NCBI GenBank assembly: GCA_016787645.1
Contig: JAEUUF010000026.1
Location: 1-64,000 of the forward strand
DNA length: 64,000 bases
Direction: 5' to 3'
DNA from: Cyclobacteriaceae bacterium
GTDB lineage: Bacteria > Bacteroidota > Bacteroidia > Cytophagales > Cyclobacteriaceae
The notes below the pieces were generated by a model, which was not told the DNA's origin, made no database searches, and saw only the letters and a program-made list of their open reading frames with translations. Below, one piece after another: positions 18,425 through 26,653 of the stretch (its first letter is position 1; each line of letters opens with the position of its first letter). A program made the position numbers and the translations under genes.

Positions 18425-18466
18425 GGAACTTCTGGAACCACAAGGAACTTTAGGAACCCAAGGTAC
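18425..18466. repeat. Short repeat of ggaac units inside the fucose operon
   Basis: The pentamer ggaac occurs at 18425, 18434, 18444 and 18453, with a diverged ggtac at 18462, so the spacing is 9, 10, 9 and 9 bases. It lies in the 116-base gap between the lactonase and the mutarotase, the largest gap in the operon. The repeat could form or separate mRNA processing sites. No hairpin followed by T residues is visible. Confidence 0.6.
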
Positions 18467-18502
18467 TTGCTCAGCCACAGCTTGAATTATCTAATCCCAC
18501 AC

Positions 18503-18841
18503 ATGCCCAAAAAATTTGCCCTGGCCCTTGATCTGAAAGATGACGCCAATCTCATTGCCGAGTACGAGCGATACCATCGCCAGATCCCGGAGCCCATTCA
18601 CGAAAGTCTTACCCGCGCCGGCATCCTCAGCATGGAGATTTACCGTTGGCAAAACCGGCTTTTCATGATTATGGTAACCACCGATACTTTCTCCCTGGAT
18701 GAAAAAATGGCAAAGGATAAGGATAATCCAGACGTGCAGGCATGGGAGAAATTAATGTGGCGGTTTCAGCAGCCATTACCCGGTACAAAGCCTGGAGAAA
18801 AATGGCAATTGATGTCATGTATCTTTGAGCTGAACGCATGA
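18503..18841 (+). CDS. L-rhamnose/L-fucose mutarotase family protein
   Basis: This is a 112-residue ferredoxin-like-fold mutarotase (COG3254, L-rhamnose mutarotase type) that interconverts alpha and beta anomers of a 6-deoxy sugar. The ATG at 18503 gives MPKKFALALDLKDD. Family features are YHRQIPEPIHES, the MEIYRWQNRLFM strand pair and VQAWEKLMWRFQQPLPG. In this operon the natural substrate is L-fucose, and supplying the right anomer to the downstream dehydrogenase is the likely role. Its stop overlaps the next start by 4 bases (ATGA). Confidence 0.88.
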   Translation: MPKKFALALDLKDDANLIAEYERYHRQIPEPIHESLTRAGILSMEIYRWQNRLFMIMVTTDTFSLDEKMAKDKDNPDVQAWEKLMWRFQQPLPGTKPGEKWQLMSCIFELNA

Positions 18842-19617
18842 ATCTACACCTCACCGATAAAGTCATTGTAGTTACTGGTGGCGCGAAAGGCATTGGAAAG
18901 GGGATTGCTTTAAAGTTGGCTGAAGAGGGCGCTATCCCGGTCATCGTGGGCCGGAATGGAAAGGATAATGAACTGGCGATAAAAGAGATTGCGGTAGCAG
19001 GAGGAAAGTCTTTTGCGGTCACTGCCGACCTGATTTCCGACGAGGCATGTCGACTGGCGATTGACGCGGTCATCAAGAAATTTGGACGCATTGAAGGCTT
19101 GGTAAACAACGCCGGCATCAATGACAGCGTCGGGTTGGAGAAAGGCAGTTATGCTGAATTCCTCACATCGCTCCACAAGAACCTAATCCACTATTACCTG
19201 ATGGCCCATTATGCACTTCCCAGCTTGATCAAAAGCAAAGGTGCTATTGTCAACATTGGCTCAAAGGTGGCTGAGACCGGCCAGGGAAATACATCAGCCT
19301 ATGCGGCGTCGAACGGAGGCCGCAACGCCCTTACCCGGGAATGGGCTGTTGAACTGTTGCCTTATGGGATCCGCGTAAACGCAGTAATTGTCGCAGAGAG
19401 TTTCACCCCACTGTACCAGAATTGGATAAGCACCTTTCCCAACCCGGAAGAAAAGCTGAGGTCCATAACCGACAAGATTCCGCTGGGACGACGAATGACC
19501 ACCGCGGAAGAGATCGCCAACACAGTGGCCTTCCTGCTGTCGGATGCTTCCAGTCATACCACCGGCCAGTTGATTCATGTTGACGGAGGTTATGTTCACC
19601 TCGACCGAAGCCTCTGA
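18838..19617 (+). CDS. SDR family probable L-fucose dehydrogenase with Asn in place of catalytic Lys
   Basis: This 259-residue short-chain dehydrogenase is the likely first oxidation step, L-fucose to L-fucono-1,5-lactone. TGGAKGIG (cofactor) and NNAGIND are normal. The catalytic segment reads AYAASNGGRNALTREWA, so Tyr155 is followed at the +4 position by Asn159 instead of the Lys that almost all SDRs use. The codon is AAC, so this is not a one-base misread of the common AAG in an uncertain tract. The gene is translationally coupled to the mutarotase before it and to fucP after it (one-base overlap), which ties it to the sugar entry steps. Another SDR in the operon has the intact YxxxK motif. 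Confidence 0.83.
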   Translation: MNLHLTDKVIVVTGGAKGIGKGIALKLAEEGAIPVIVGRNGKDNELAIKEIAVAGGKSFAVTADLISDEACRLAIDAVIKKFGRIEGLVNNAGINDSVGLEKGSYAEFLTSLHKNLIHYYLMAHYALPSLIKSKGAIVNIGSKVAETGQGNTSAYAASNGGRNALTREWAVELLPYGIRVNAVIVAESFTPLYQNWISTFPNPEEKLRSITDKIPLGRRMTTAEEIANTVAFLLSDASSHTTGQLIHVDGGYVHLDRSL

Positions 19618-20843
19618 TGACTTCGTATCGCGTCCCACTAATCCTGATCACGAGCCTGTTCTTCTTCTGGGGCTTTGTGCATAACCTTGATCCCATCCTG
19701 ATTCCCCATTTGCGAAAAGCATTCTCGCTGAGCTATTTGCAGTCCGCCCTCGTAGACTCGGCAGTATTCATTGCCTACTTCGTGATGGCGCTGCCAGCCG
19801 GCATGTTTATGCGAAAGCATGGCTACCGCATGGGGATTGTATTGGGTTTGCTCTTGTTCGGGTTTGGATCGTTGCTCTTCCTTGTTGCCGCCGACACCCG
19901 CGAGTACATCTATTTCCTCGGCGCGTTGTTCATCATTGCCAGTGGGCTGACGATGCTGGAGACTGCCGCCAACCCGTATGTGACCATCCTGGGCCCTGTC
20001 GAGACGGCGACACAGCGACTAAACTTTGCCCAGTCCTTTAATGGCCTTGCCGTGGTACTCGCTCCCCTTATGGGAGGCCAACTCATTCTAACGGGGCGTG
20101 AGATCAACGCGGCGGACCTTTCATCCGCAGAATTGGACAACATCCTGGCGGCCGAGGCGGCAACCGTTAAGGGACCATACCTGGTGCTTGGCCTGTTCAT
20201 CCTTGCCGTGGCTGTAATATTCATGCTGATCAGGTTGCCCGACGTTAAGGAGCCAGGTGAAGATCGAAGCTCCGGTAATGTGCTTCGTCATGCCCATTTG
20301 CGCTGGGCCGTTGCCGCTCAATTCATGTATGTGGGTGCACAGGTGTGTGTATCCAGTTTCTTCATCAACGTAGCTGCCGCCAAGGCTGGGATTACCGAAA
20401 AGGAGGCGTCCGTTTACCTGGGTCTTGGTTATGGCCTGGCCTTCATGTCCGGAAGGTTTTTCGGGACGTTCCTTATGCGGTTTATAGCCCCTGATAGGTT
20501 ACTTGCTATATATGCAGTTATTAATCTATTGCTCAGCGTTTTATCGATCTATTCTGAAGGCATACTTATCGTGTATTCGTTAATCGGAATAGCCTTCTTC
20601 ATGTCCATTATGTTCCCCACGATCTTCTCGCTGGGTATCAGGGGACTTGGTTCGGAAACGAAAACTGGCTCCAGTTTCATCATCATGGCAATTGTCGGAG
20701 GTGCGTTGCTCCCACCACTCATGGGTTATATCTCAGACCTCGCTGGAGACATCAGGATGGGATACTATGTACCCTTGGTGAGTTTTATCTTTATCGGGTG
20801 GTACGCCTGGCGAAAGTGCCATCCAACCCAAAGCGTGCAATGA
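19617..20843 (+). CDS. fucP: L-fucose:proton symporter (MFS, FucP family)
   Basis: This 408-residue inner-membrane transporter of the FHS/FucP branch of the MFS has about 12 hydrophobic helices. The N-terminal signature LFFFWGFVHNLDPILIPHL (FucP-like) and the ETAANPY motif of the N-domain are both diagnostic. It starts one base inside the stop of the dehydrogenase gene and ends one base before the next start. The position inside a fucose catabolic operon makes L-fucose the expected substrate. Other FHS members transport glucose, galactose or GlcNAc. Confidence 0.9.
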   Translation: MTSYRVPLILITSLFFFWGFVHNLDPILIPHLRKAFSLSYLQSALVDSAVFIAYFVMALPAGMFMRKHGYRMGIVLGLLLFGFGSLLFLVAADTREYIYFLGALFIIASGLTMLETAANPYVTILGPVETATQRLNFAQSFNGLAVVLAPLMGGQLILTGREINAADLSSAELDNILAAEAATVKGPYLVLGLFILAVAVIFMLIRLPDVKEPGEDRSSGNVLRHAHLRWAVAAQFMYVGAQVCVSSFFINVAAAKAGITEKEASVYLGLGYGLAFMSGRFFGTFLMRFIAPDRLLAIYAVINLLLSVLSIYSEGILIVYSLIGIAFFMSIMFPTIFSLGIRGLGSETKTGSSFIIMAIVGGALLPPLMGYISDLAGDIRMGYYVPLVSFIFIGWYAWRKCHPTQSVQ

Positions 20844-20844
20844 T

Positions 20845-21990
20845 ATGAAATGGGAATTTGACAGCCGTTACCCTTCGGTAGATGACCTCCGTGAACGGGC
20901 CAGGAAGCGTATACCCAGGTTCGCATTCGAGTACCTCGATGGGGGTTGTAATGAAGATATCAACCTGCACAAGAATACAAGCGACATCCGCGCGATTGAG
21001 CTCGTTCCCGATTACATCAAGAAATATCCTGGCGCCGATCTGCGTACGGAATTGTTTGGTCATACGTATGATGCGCCTTTTGGCGTCTGCCCCGTAGGAT
21101 TGCAAGGATTGATGTGGCCCAAGGCATCCGAGATCCTGGCCAAAGCGGCCCATACGCACAATGTACCCTTCATCCTCAGTACAGTGACTACGGCATCCAT
21201 TGAAACCGTAGCAGAAATCACTGAGGGTAAAGCCTGGTTTCAACTTTATCATCCGGCCAAAGCGGAATTGCGCGACGACATACTTCGCCGACATGAGTCT
21301 GTGGGCTGCCCGGTGCTGGTATTGCTCTGCGACGTTCCTTCCTTTGGCTTTCGTCCCCGCGACATACGAAACGGCCTGTCTATGCCGCCTCAAATGACCG
21401 TGCGCAACATGATGCAGATCCTGGGGCGTCCCCGGTGGGCAATGGAAACCTTGCTGGCCGGCACGCCGCAGTTTGCCACGATGAAACCCTACATGCCGAA
21501 AGGAATGAGTATGAAGACCCTTGGCCTATTCATGAGCCAAACTTTCAGCGGCAGGTTGGATGAAGAGCGGATTGCGCCTATCCGTGATCGCTGGAAGGGA
21601 AAACTGGTATTAAAGGGCGTTGCGGGTGAAGCCGATGCGGCGCTGGCGGCAAAACTTGGATTCGATGGCATCCTCGTTTCCAATCATGGTGGTAGGCAAA
21701 TCGATGTGGGCGAGTCTGCCATTCACTCATTGAAATATTTGGCGGATCGCTACAGGGGAAAAATGACGGTTATGATGGACAGTGGCATTCGTTCCGGCGC
21801 CGACATTGCCCGAACTTTGGCGGCCGGGGCCGAATTCGCCTTCCTGGGAAGAACTTTCATGTATTCTGTGGCAGCACTTGGAAATCGGGGAGGAGATCAC
21901 GCCATGGCCATCCTCAAGACCCAACTACAACAAGTGCTCGAGCAGGTAGGATGTGAAAAACCAATACAGCTTACGCAGCATCGCAAGTGA
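20845..21990 (+). CDS. lldD: FMN-dependent alpha-hydroxy-acid oxidase/dehydrogenase (L-lactate type)
   Basis: This 381-residue FMN (beta/alpha)8 enzyme belongs to the glycolate oxidase / L-lactate dehydrogenase family. The active-site block VSNHGGRQID contains the catalytic His (about 281) and substrate-binding Arg. PFGVCPVGLQGLMWP, STVTTASIE and MMDSGIRSGADI form the FMN site. Because the preceding pathway releases L-lactate from L-fucose, a role in oxidising that L-lactate to pyruvate fits very well (inference from context). It starts 2 bases after fucP and is the last gene of the operon. A weak GC-rich stem (CGGCG/CGCCG) lies between it and the convergent gene, but no clear terminator is seen. 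Confidence 0.87.
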   Translation: MKWEFDSRYPSVDDLRERARKRIPRFAFEYLDGGCNEDINLHKNTSDIRAIELVPDYIKKYPGADLRTELFGHTYDAPFGVCPVGLQGLMWPKASEILAKAAHTHNVPFILSTVTTASIETVAEITEGKAWFQLYHPAKAELRDDILRRHESVGCPVLVLLCDVPSFGFRPRDIRNGLSMPPQMTVRNMMQILGRPRWAMETLLAGTPQFATMKPYMPKGMSMKTLGLFMSQTFSGRLDEERIAPIRDRWKGKLVLKGVAGEADAALAAKLGFDGILVSNHGGRQIDVGESAIHSLKYLADRYRGKMTVMMDSGIRSGADIARTLAAGAEFAFLGRTFMYSVAALGNRGGDHAMAILKTQLQQVLEQVGCEKPIQLTQHRK

Positions 21991-22048
21991 CAGGAGACTG
22001 GCGCTGGTTGTCGGCGTTTGCATAAATTAGGCGCCGCTTTCGTCCGCT

Positions 22049-22933
22049 CTAGTATTTAGGTTTCTCATCCTTATCCCACAAACCCCAATAAGCGCCCACG
22101 TCTCCTTCGGCGCCTACTTTCCACGATTCATCAAAGGAAGAGAAATAGTGTATTTCAATGCCTTCTTCTTTCGACCATTTCTGAATGTTGATGAAGTATT
22201 TCATGAAATTTTCGTCAGAAGGCTCTGCGGCGCGAAGGCTGGTGCCCTGGCTTGGCCAGCCGGTTTCGGAGATAATCACCCGTTTGCCTTTGCCCGCCCG
22301 CGTCGCTTTGTTGAACATGTCCTTGATGTAGAGCAAGGAATAGTCGCAATGACACCCTTCCCAATAGGGATAGCAGTTGGCCAGGATCACATCGCATGCC
22401 TCGGTAATCCTGGGACGGTGTTCAAATTCGTAATAGGCATCCACGTATCCTACGGGAATGTTGGGCAGGGCCTTCTTCACCTTATCGATAAATGCAAGCA
22501 GTTGGTCCTCTGTAAGATCACCGCGATACATGACTTCATTTCCTACCGCGGCGATGTCGACATAACCTTCCTTCGCGACCTTGATCAGGTTTTCTATTTC
22601 TTGCTGGTTGATCTTGTCGTCTTTTCCAAGCCAGGCACCCACCAACGTCTTGATGCCATACGCTTTCGCGATTTTTGGAATCATTTCATTGCCTTCGGTA
22701 CACGAGAACGATCGAACCCATTTGGTATAGGGTCGGATGATGTCCATCCGCCTTCGTATCTGCGCTTCCGAAAGCTGATCGCCTGGCTTTTGTCCTTCAA
22801 CATAGGGGCTGAAGCATATTCCATGCATCCCGTTTTTCAGGGTTTGCCGGTACAGCTCCACCAGTTCATCCTCGGTAACTCCCTGGTAGTCGTAACCAGC
22901 CAGTGCCAGGACCTTTTTTGACTTCGATGACAT
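22049..22933 (-). CDS. Cytoplasmic GH17 beta-1,3-glucanase-like enzyme
   Basis: This is a 294-residue stand-alone GH17 catalytic domain with no signal peptide or membrane segment, so it should be cytoplasmic. The acid/base Glu133 lies in AAVGNEVMYRG and the nucleophile Glu223 in ISETGWPSQG, both family signatures. HYFSSFDESWK forms a conserved aromatic wall. GH17 enzymes cut beta-1,3-glucans with retention or transglycosylate them. It starts 4 bases after the stop of the transporter-GH17 fusion and is clearly a paralogue of that fusion's C-terminal domain (shared blocks such as HGICFSPY and ILANCYP). It is the last gene of the nine-gene leftward operon. The likely substrates are imported laminari-oligosaccharides. 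Confidence 0.88.
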   Translation of the reverse strand: MSSKSKKVLALAGYDYQGVTEDELVELYRQTLKNGMHGICFSPYVEGQKPGDQLSEAQIRRRMDIIRPYTKWVRSFSCTEGNEMIPKIAKAYGIKTLVGAWLGKDDKINQQEIENLIKVAKEGYVDIAAVGNEVMYRGDLTEDQLLAFIDKVKKALPNIPVGYVDAYYEFEHRPRITEACDVILANCYPYWEGCHCDYSLLYIKDMFNKATRAGKGKRVIISETGWPSQGTSLRAAEPSDENFMKYFINIQKWSKEEGIEIHYFSSFDESWKVGAEGDVGAYWGLWDKDEKPKY

Positions 22934-22937
22934 AGGG

Positions 22938-25271
22938 TTAGTTGTATTTTAGGTTCTCATTTTTGTCCCATAATCCCCAACGTTGTCCGACGTCGCCCTC
23001 ATGACGAACTTTCCATGACTCGTCGAAGGAGGAGAAATAGAACATCTCTACATTTTCCTGCTTTGCCCAATGCTGGGTATTGATAAAATAGCGCATGGCA
23101 TTGTCTTCCGATGGCTGTGCGCCGTAGTTCGTTGTGCCCTGGTCGGGCCACCCGGTTTCGGTAATGATGACTCTCTTCCCATGCGCAGCCGCTTGGGTGA
23201 CGGAGTACATTTGTTTCAGGTATGCGGACGCCTGTTCGATACGGCAGCCTTCCCAAAAGGGGTAGCAGTTGGCCAGGACAAGGTCGCACGCCGCCACCAG
23301 CGCGGGCCGATCCCTGAACTGATAGTAGGCATCCACATAACCCACCGGGATGTTGGGCAGCGCTTTCTTCACCTGGCGGACGTACTGAAGCACCTCCTCT
23401 TCAGTTAACTCATTGCGCAGGAGCACTTCATTTCCAACGACGGCGATATCCACATGTCCCTGCTGCGCCAGGCTGATTAACGCTTCTATTTCCTTCTCGT
23501 TATTCGCTCTGTCCTTGTCGATCCATGCACCGACCATGGTTTTCAACCCATGTTCACGGGCGGTTTTTGGAATGAACTCATTCCCGTCGGTGCAGGAGAA
23601 TGAGCGAACCCATGTTGTATGGGGTGCAATCAATTTCATACGGCGTTTAATCTGCTCTTCCGTGAGCTTGTCGCCGATGTTTTGTCCTTCCATATATGGA
23701 CTGAAACAAATTCCGTGAAGCCCTGTGTCCAGTGTACGCCGGAACATCTGCCTTACTTCGGCGCCCGACTTGGAGGTAAAGTCAATGTCGGTTGATAGAG
23801 CGGGAATCCCCGGGGCACTCAAGAACTTCTCCTTTTGGTAGTAGGAAGCGTACTTCGTTTCTTTGGGCCCCTTGCGAGCCTCCAGTTGTGCGCGTATCTC
23901 GTTGGAGCGAGCTTCGGTCACGTCATAGTTGCGCATGACATACATGGCTACCAGGGTTCCGAGAATGGGTATGCCGGAGTAGAACATGCGGAGACCCTCG
24001 ATTGCACCTTCCGGCTGCGCCGCGGCGGTCGCGTCGAATCCAACCAGCGTCATGATGGCCCCGCTCAACAAACCCGCAACGGCAAACCCCACCTTCACCA
24101 TCCACCAGTAGATTGCCCCAAAAATTCCTTCCCGTCTTTTTCCGGTTTTCAGTTCATCCAGATCAATTACATCGGCGGTCATCGACATCATTAGCGTGAA
24201 GAGGCTGCCGATACCGAACGAAAAGAACGGAAGTGCGAAGATGAACATATACGGTTTGCCCGGCACGAACAGGAACCAGAGCATGATGTAGCCGATCACA
24301 GAGATGCCTTGCGATAAGACAAACGCCCGTTTTTTGCCCAATTTCTTTGACATTCCGGCCACGATGGGAATTACCAGAAACGTGGTGGATATTGCCCCTA
24401 AGCTGCCGAAGAGTGTTGGCCAGACTCCAGCCGCACCGGTGTCTCCGTTAAACAAATAGTAAACAACGATGAAAAAAGAGAAGCTGGCAATCGTGTTGAA
24501 TGCATTGAAAATAAAGAAGGTGGCGATGCACAGTTTACGAAACGGTTCGGAGGCAAATGCTTCTTTAAAGCTCAGCAGTATTTCTTTCAGGCTGCCGCCG
24601 ATGGTGCGGAGGTTGAGCGGAGCATAATTTTCATGAAGTGACGACTGGCCCTTGATGAACAGGGCGGGGACCATGGCGCATATGCTGCAGGCAACGCCCA
24701 CCCACACCGCCAGGGTCCGGGTGGCCACATCCGCCGATTCAAACCAATTCTTGTCATACATCACGACCCAAAACCACGGGGCAATGATCCATGCCCACTG
24801 GCCGATCCACTGCGCCACGGCCATGATGCTGGTGCGCTCATGAAAGTCGTTGCTCATTTCGTACCCCATGGCAACGTAGGGTACACTGAAGAGCGTGAGC
24901 CCCAAATAGAAAACAAAAGACCAGAGCATGAAAAAGTAGAAGTTGTAAGTGACACCGTTGTCCCTGTACAATTGCCACATGATTACAAATGAAATGCCCA
25001 TGAGAATAGCCCCCATGAACACGTAGTGCCTGCGCCGGCCCCAGCGCGACTTCGTGTTGTCGGAGATATACCCCATGATCGGGTCGGTGACAGCATCAAA
25101 GATGCGCGGCAGAAAGAAGATGATTCCCCACATCCAACCCGGAAAGCCAAGGTCCTGCACCAGCACGACCATGAAAATACCCAGCACAGCCGGAAACATC
25201 TGGTTGGCGAGCATTCCGACACCGAATGCTACTTTTTGACCGAACGGAACTTTGCTAGCGTAGGTGGACAT
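22938..25271 (-). CDS. GPH-family MFS sugar transporter fused to a GH17 domain
   Basis: This is a single 777-codon open frame with two modules. Residues 1 to about 455 are a GPH (melibiose-carrier-like) transporter with about 12 membrane helices and the hallmark loops DAVTDPIMGYISDNTKSRWG and RREGIFGA. Residues about 455-500 are a charged linker (RAQLEARKGPKETKYASYYQ). Residues about 505-777 are a complete GH17 domain with acid/base Glu615 (VVGNEVL) and nucleophile Glu705 (ITETGWPDQG). Both GPH termini normally face the cytoplasm, so the GH17 domain should sit at the inner mouth of the transporter. No frameshift or stop interrupts the junction. The gene overlaps nothing, and the next gene starts 4 bases downstream. 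It is expected to import beta-1,3-gluco-oligosaccharides and cut them on entry (inference). Confidence 0.92.
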   Translation of the reverse strand: MSTYASKVPFGQKVAFGVGMLANQMFPAVLGIFMVVLVQDLGFPGWMWGIIFFLPRIFDAVTDPIMGYISDNTKSRWGRRRHYVFMGAILMGISFVIMWQLYRDNGVTYNFYFFMLWSFVFYLGLTLFSVPYVAMGYEMSNDFHERTSIMAVAQWIGQWAWIIAPWFWVVMYDKNWFESADVATRTLAVWVGVACSICAMVPALFIKGQSSLHENYAPLNLRTIGGSLKEILLSFKEAFASEPFRKLCIATFFIFNAFNTIASFSFFIVVYYLFNGDTGAAGVWPTLFGSLGAISTTFLVIPIVAGMSKKLGKKRAFVLSQGISVIGYIMLWFLFVPGKPYMFIFALPFFSFGIGSLFTLMMSMTADVIDLDELKTGKRREGIFGAIYWWMVKVGFAVAGLLSGAIMTLVGFDATAAAQPEGAIEGLRMFYSGIPILGTLVAMYVMRNYDVTEARSNEIRAQLEARKGPKETKYASYYQKEKFLSAPGIPALSTDIDFTSKSGAEVRQMFRRTLDTGLHGICFSPYMEGQNIGDKLTEEQIKRRMKLIAPHTTWVRSFSCTDGNEFIPKTAREHGLKTMVGAWIDKDRANNEKEIEALISLAQQGHVDIAVVGNEVLLRNELTEEEVLQYVRQVKKALPNIPVGYVDAYYQFRDRPALVAACDLVLANCYPFWEGCRIEQASAYLKQMYSVTQAAAHGKRVIITETGWPDQGTTNYGAQPSEDNAMRYFINTQHWAKQENVEMFYFSSFDESWKVRHEGDVGQRWGLWDKNENLKYN

Positions 25272-25316
25272 GGCTGAAGGGTTGGTGACTGTGCAAAAGA
25301 TTGATTGTTTCGCTGC

Positions 25317-26609
25317 TTACTGTTTCGCGGTGTCGGATTTCGCCGGGGGTGCCATCACGTCACCCAGCAGCTTGTTCACATCACCGTTATATGTTTTGAC
25401 AATGGGATGGCCATCGCGGGTTAGGTTTTTGAAGACACCCTTGTCCACCCAATCCCACACCGCGTACTTCGCTTCACCCGCAATTCCGAAAATGCCAAAG
25501 TGATTTTCTGAGCCTTGCGGATTCACCGCGTCTTTCCATGGCTCATTGAAGGCTTCAAAAAAGAAGCAGGAGATCCCGGCGGCATTTGTCCAATCCCGCA
25601 TGAGTTTGTAGTATTTTCCCTGCTTGTATTCATCGGTGGCTCGTGATCCTTCCGGTCCATAGAAGCCGTCGGAGAGCGAGGCCCATCCCGTCTCGCCAAT
25701 GTGAATCGGTTTGTCTACCCCAAGGCTTCTCATGTACTTCTGCACCGCCTCATATTGCGACCGGGCGAAGTTCCGGGCACGCAACATGGCAGCGTTTACT
25801 TTCTCCGGTGTCGACAACGACTCTTCTCCAAGGGGTACTCGCCAAAACTCCGGGTTGTAATGGGTGTTGTGATAGGGGTACGTGTGCATGGAGATGTAAT
25901 CCACCGCCTTCATCAATTTCCCCAGGTCTTCCGTATGGTAGCTGACATCCCCTCCGCCCCAGGAGGCGAAATCATCTGAACAGGTGATCCACAAGTCCTT
26001 TGGCAACTTCCCGGCTGCCTTGAGTGACTGCACGTGATTCACCCACTTCAGGATCACCGCAGGTTGCACATAGTAACTAGTCGCCCATTTGACCATGGCC
26101 TCGTTACCCACTGCCAGTATCTTGACAATATCCGGATACTGGTTGGCCAATGCTACGGCCCGGTCTATTTCCGCCTCATTATGTTCGCTTTCAACCGAGT
26201 GATCAGGCGCTTGGTCTGTCCATGCATTCTTGCAGTCAATCCAGGCACCAAGCATGACATACATTTCAAAGCCAGGGTCAGCTGTCTTCAATTCCCGAAT
26301 GGCCCTGAGCAGATTGGAAGCGTGGGGCAAGGTATCCCGAACGTTATAGGTCCTCAGGATTTTGATTCCCATAGCCGACAAAATCCGCAGATCCTCCTTC
26401 AGTTGACCGATAGTGGGTTGGATCTCCCTTGACTTTTGACGATAACCCTCGTACGCGATGGCCTGGTAATCCGGGTTTCCCAAAATATCTTTTGCTGTCA
26501 CTTCTTTCTGCTTCATGGTGTGTGCTGGATTTCCTGCTTTTTGTGCGTGGCTATCGGACATGGTCGCCGCCATTATCCCAATACAAAGTAGTCGTAGGAT
26601 CGAATTCAT
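25317..26609 (-). CDS. Exported GH17-like glycosidase
   Basis: This 430-residue protein has a signal peptide (cleavage near SDSHAQ). The catalytic barrel is related to GH17: acid/base Glu170 in LAVGNEAMVKW and nucleophile Glu306 in HIGETGWASL, with AWIDCKNAW and FFFEAFNEPWKD as supporting segments. It differs strongly from the two cytoplasmic GH17 domains of the operon. It is longer and has insertions around SDDFASWGGGD and GFYGPEGS, so its specificity may also differ (exo versus endo, or transglycosylation). It lies between the GH3 gene (44-base gap) and the MFS-GH17 fusion (45-base gap), and probably works in the periplasm. Confidence 0.85.
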   Translation of the reverse strand: MNSILRLLCIGIMAATMSDSHAQKAGNPAHTMKQKEVTAKDILGNPDYQAIAYEGYRQKSREIQPTIGQLKEDLRILSAMGIKILRTYNVRDTLPHASNLLRAIRELKTADPGFEMYVMLGAWIDCKNAWTDQAPDHSVESEHNEAEIDRAVALANQYPDIVKILAVGNEAMVKWATSYYVQPAVILKWVNHVQSLKAAGKLPKDLWITCSDDFASWGGGDVSYHTEDLGKLMKAVDYISMHTYPYHNTHYNPEFWRVPLGEESLSTPEKVNAAMLRARNFARSQYEAVQKYMRSLGVDKPIHIGETGWASLSDGFYGPEGSRATDEYKQGKYYKLMRDWTNAAGISCFFFEAFNEPWKDAVNPQGSENHFGIFGIAGEAKYAVWDWVDKGVFKNLTRDGHPIVKTYNGDVNKLLGDVMAPPAKSDTAKQ

Positions 26610-26653
26610 CGTGCTGTCGTTTGTTCATACATCATCCAAGCGTCCATTCAAGT

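Noticed and set aside
21999..22034. GC-rich stem (CGGCG/CGCCG) between lldD and the GH17 gene as a bidirectional terminator
   Set aside because: Only five base pairs with a 15-base loop and no T-run; too weak to call.
22148..22921. Plus-strand open frame opposite the cytoplasmic GH17 gene (257 codons)
   Set aside because: Antisense to a clearly coding GH17 gene, no homology-like motifs.
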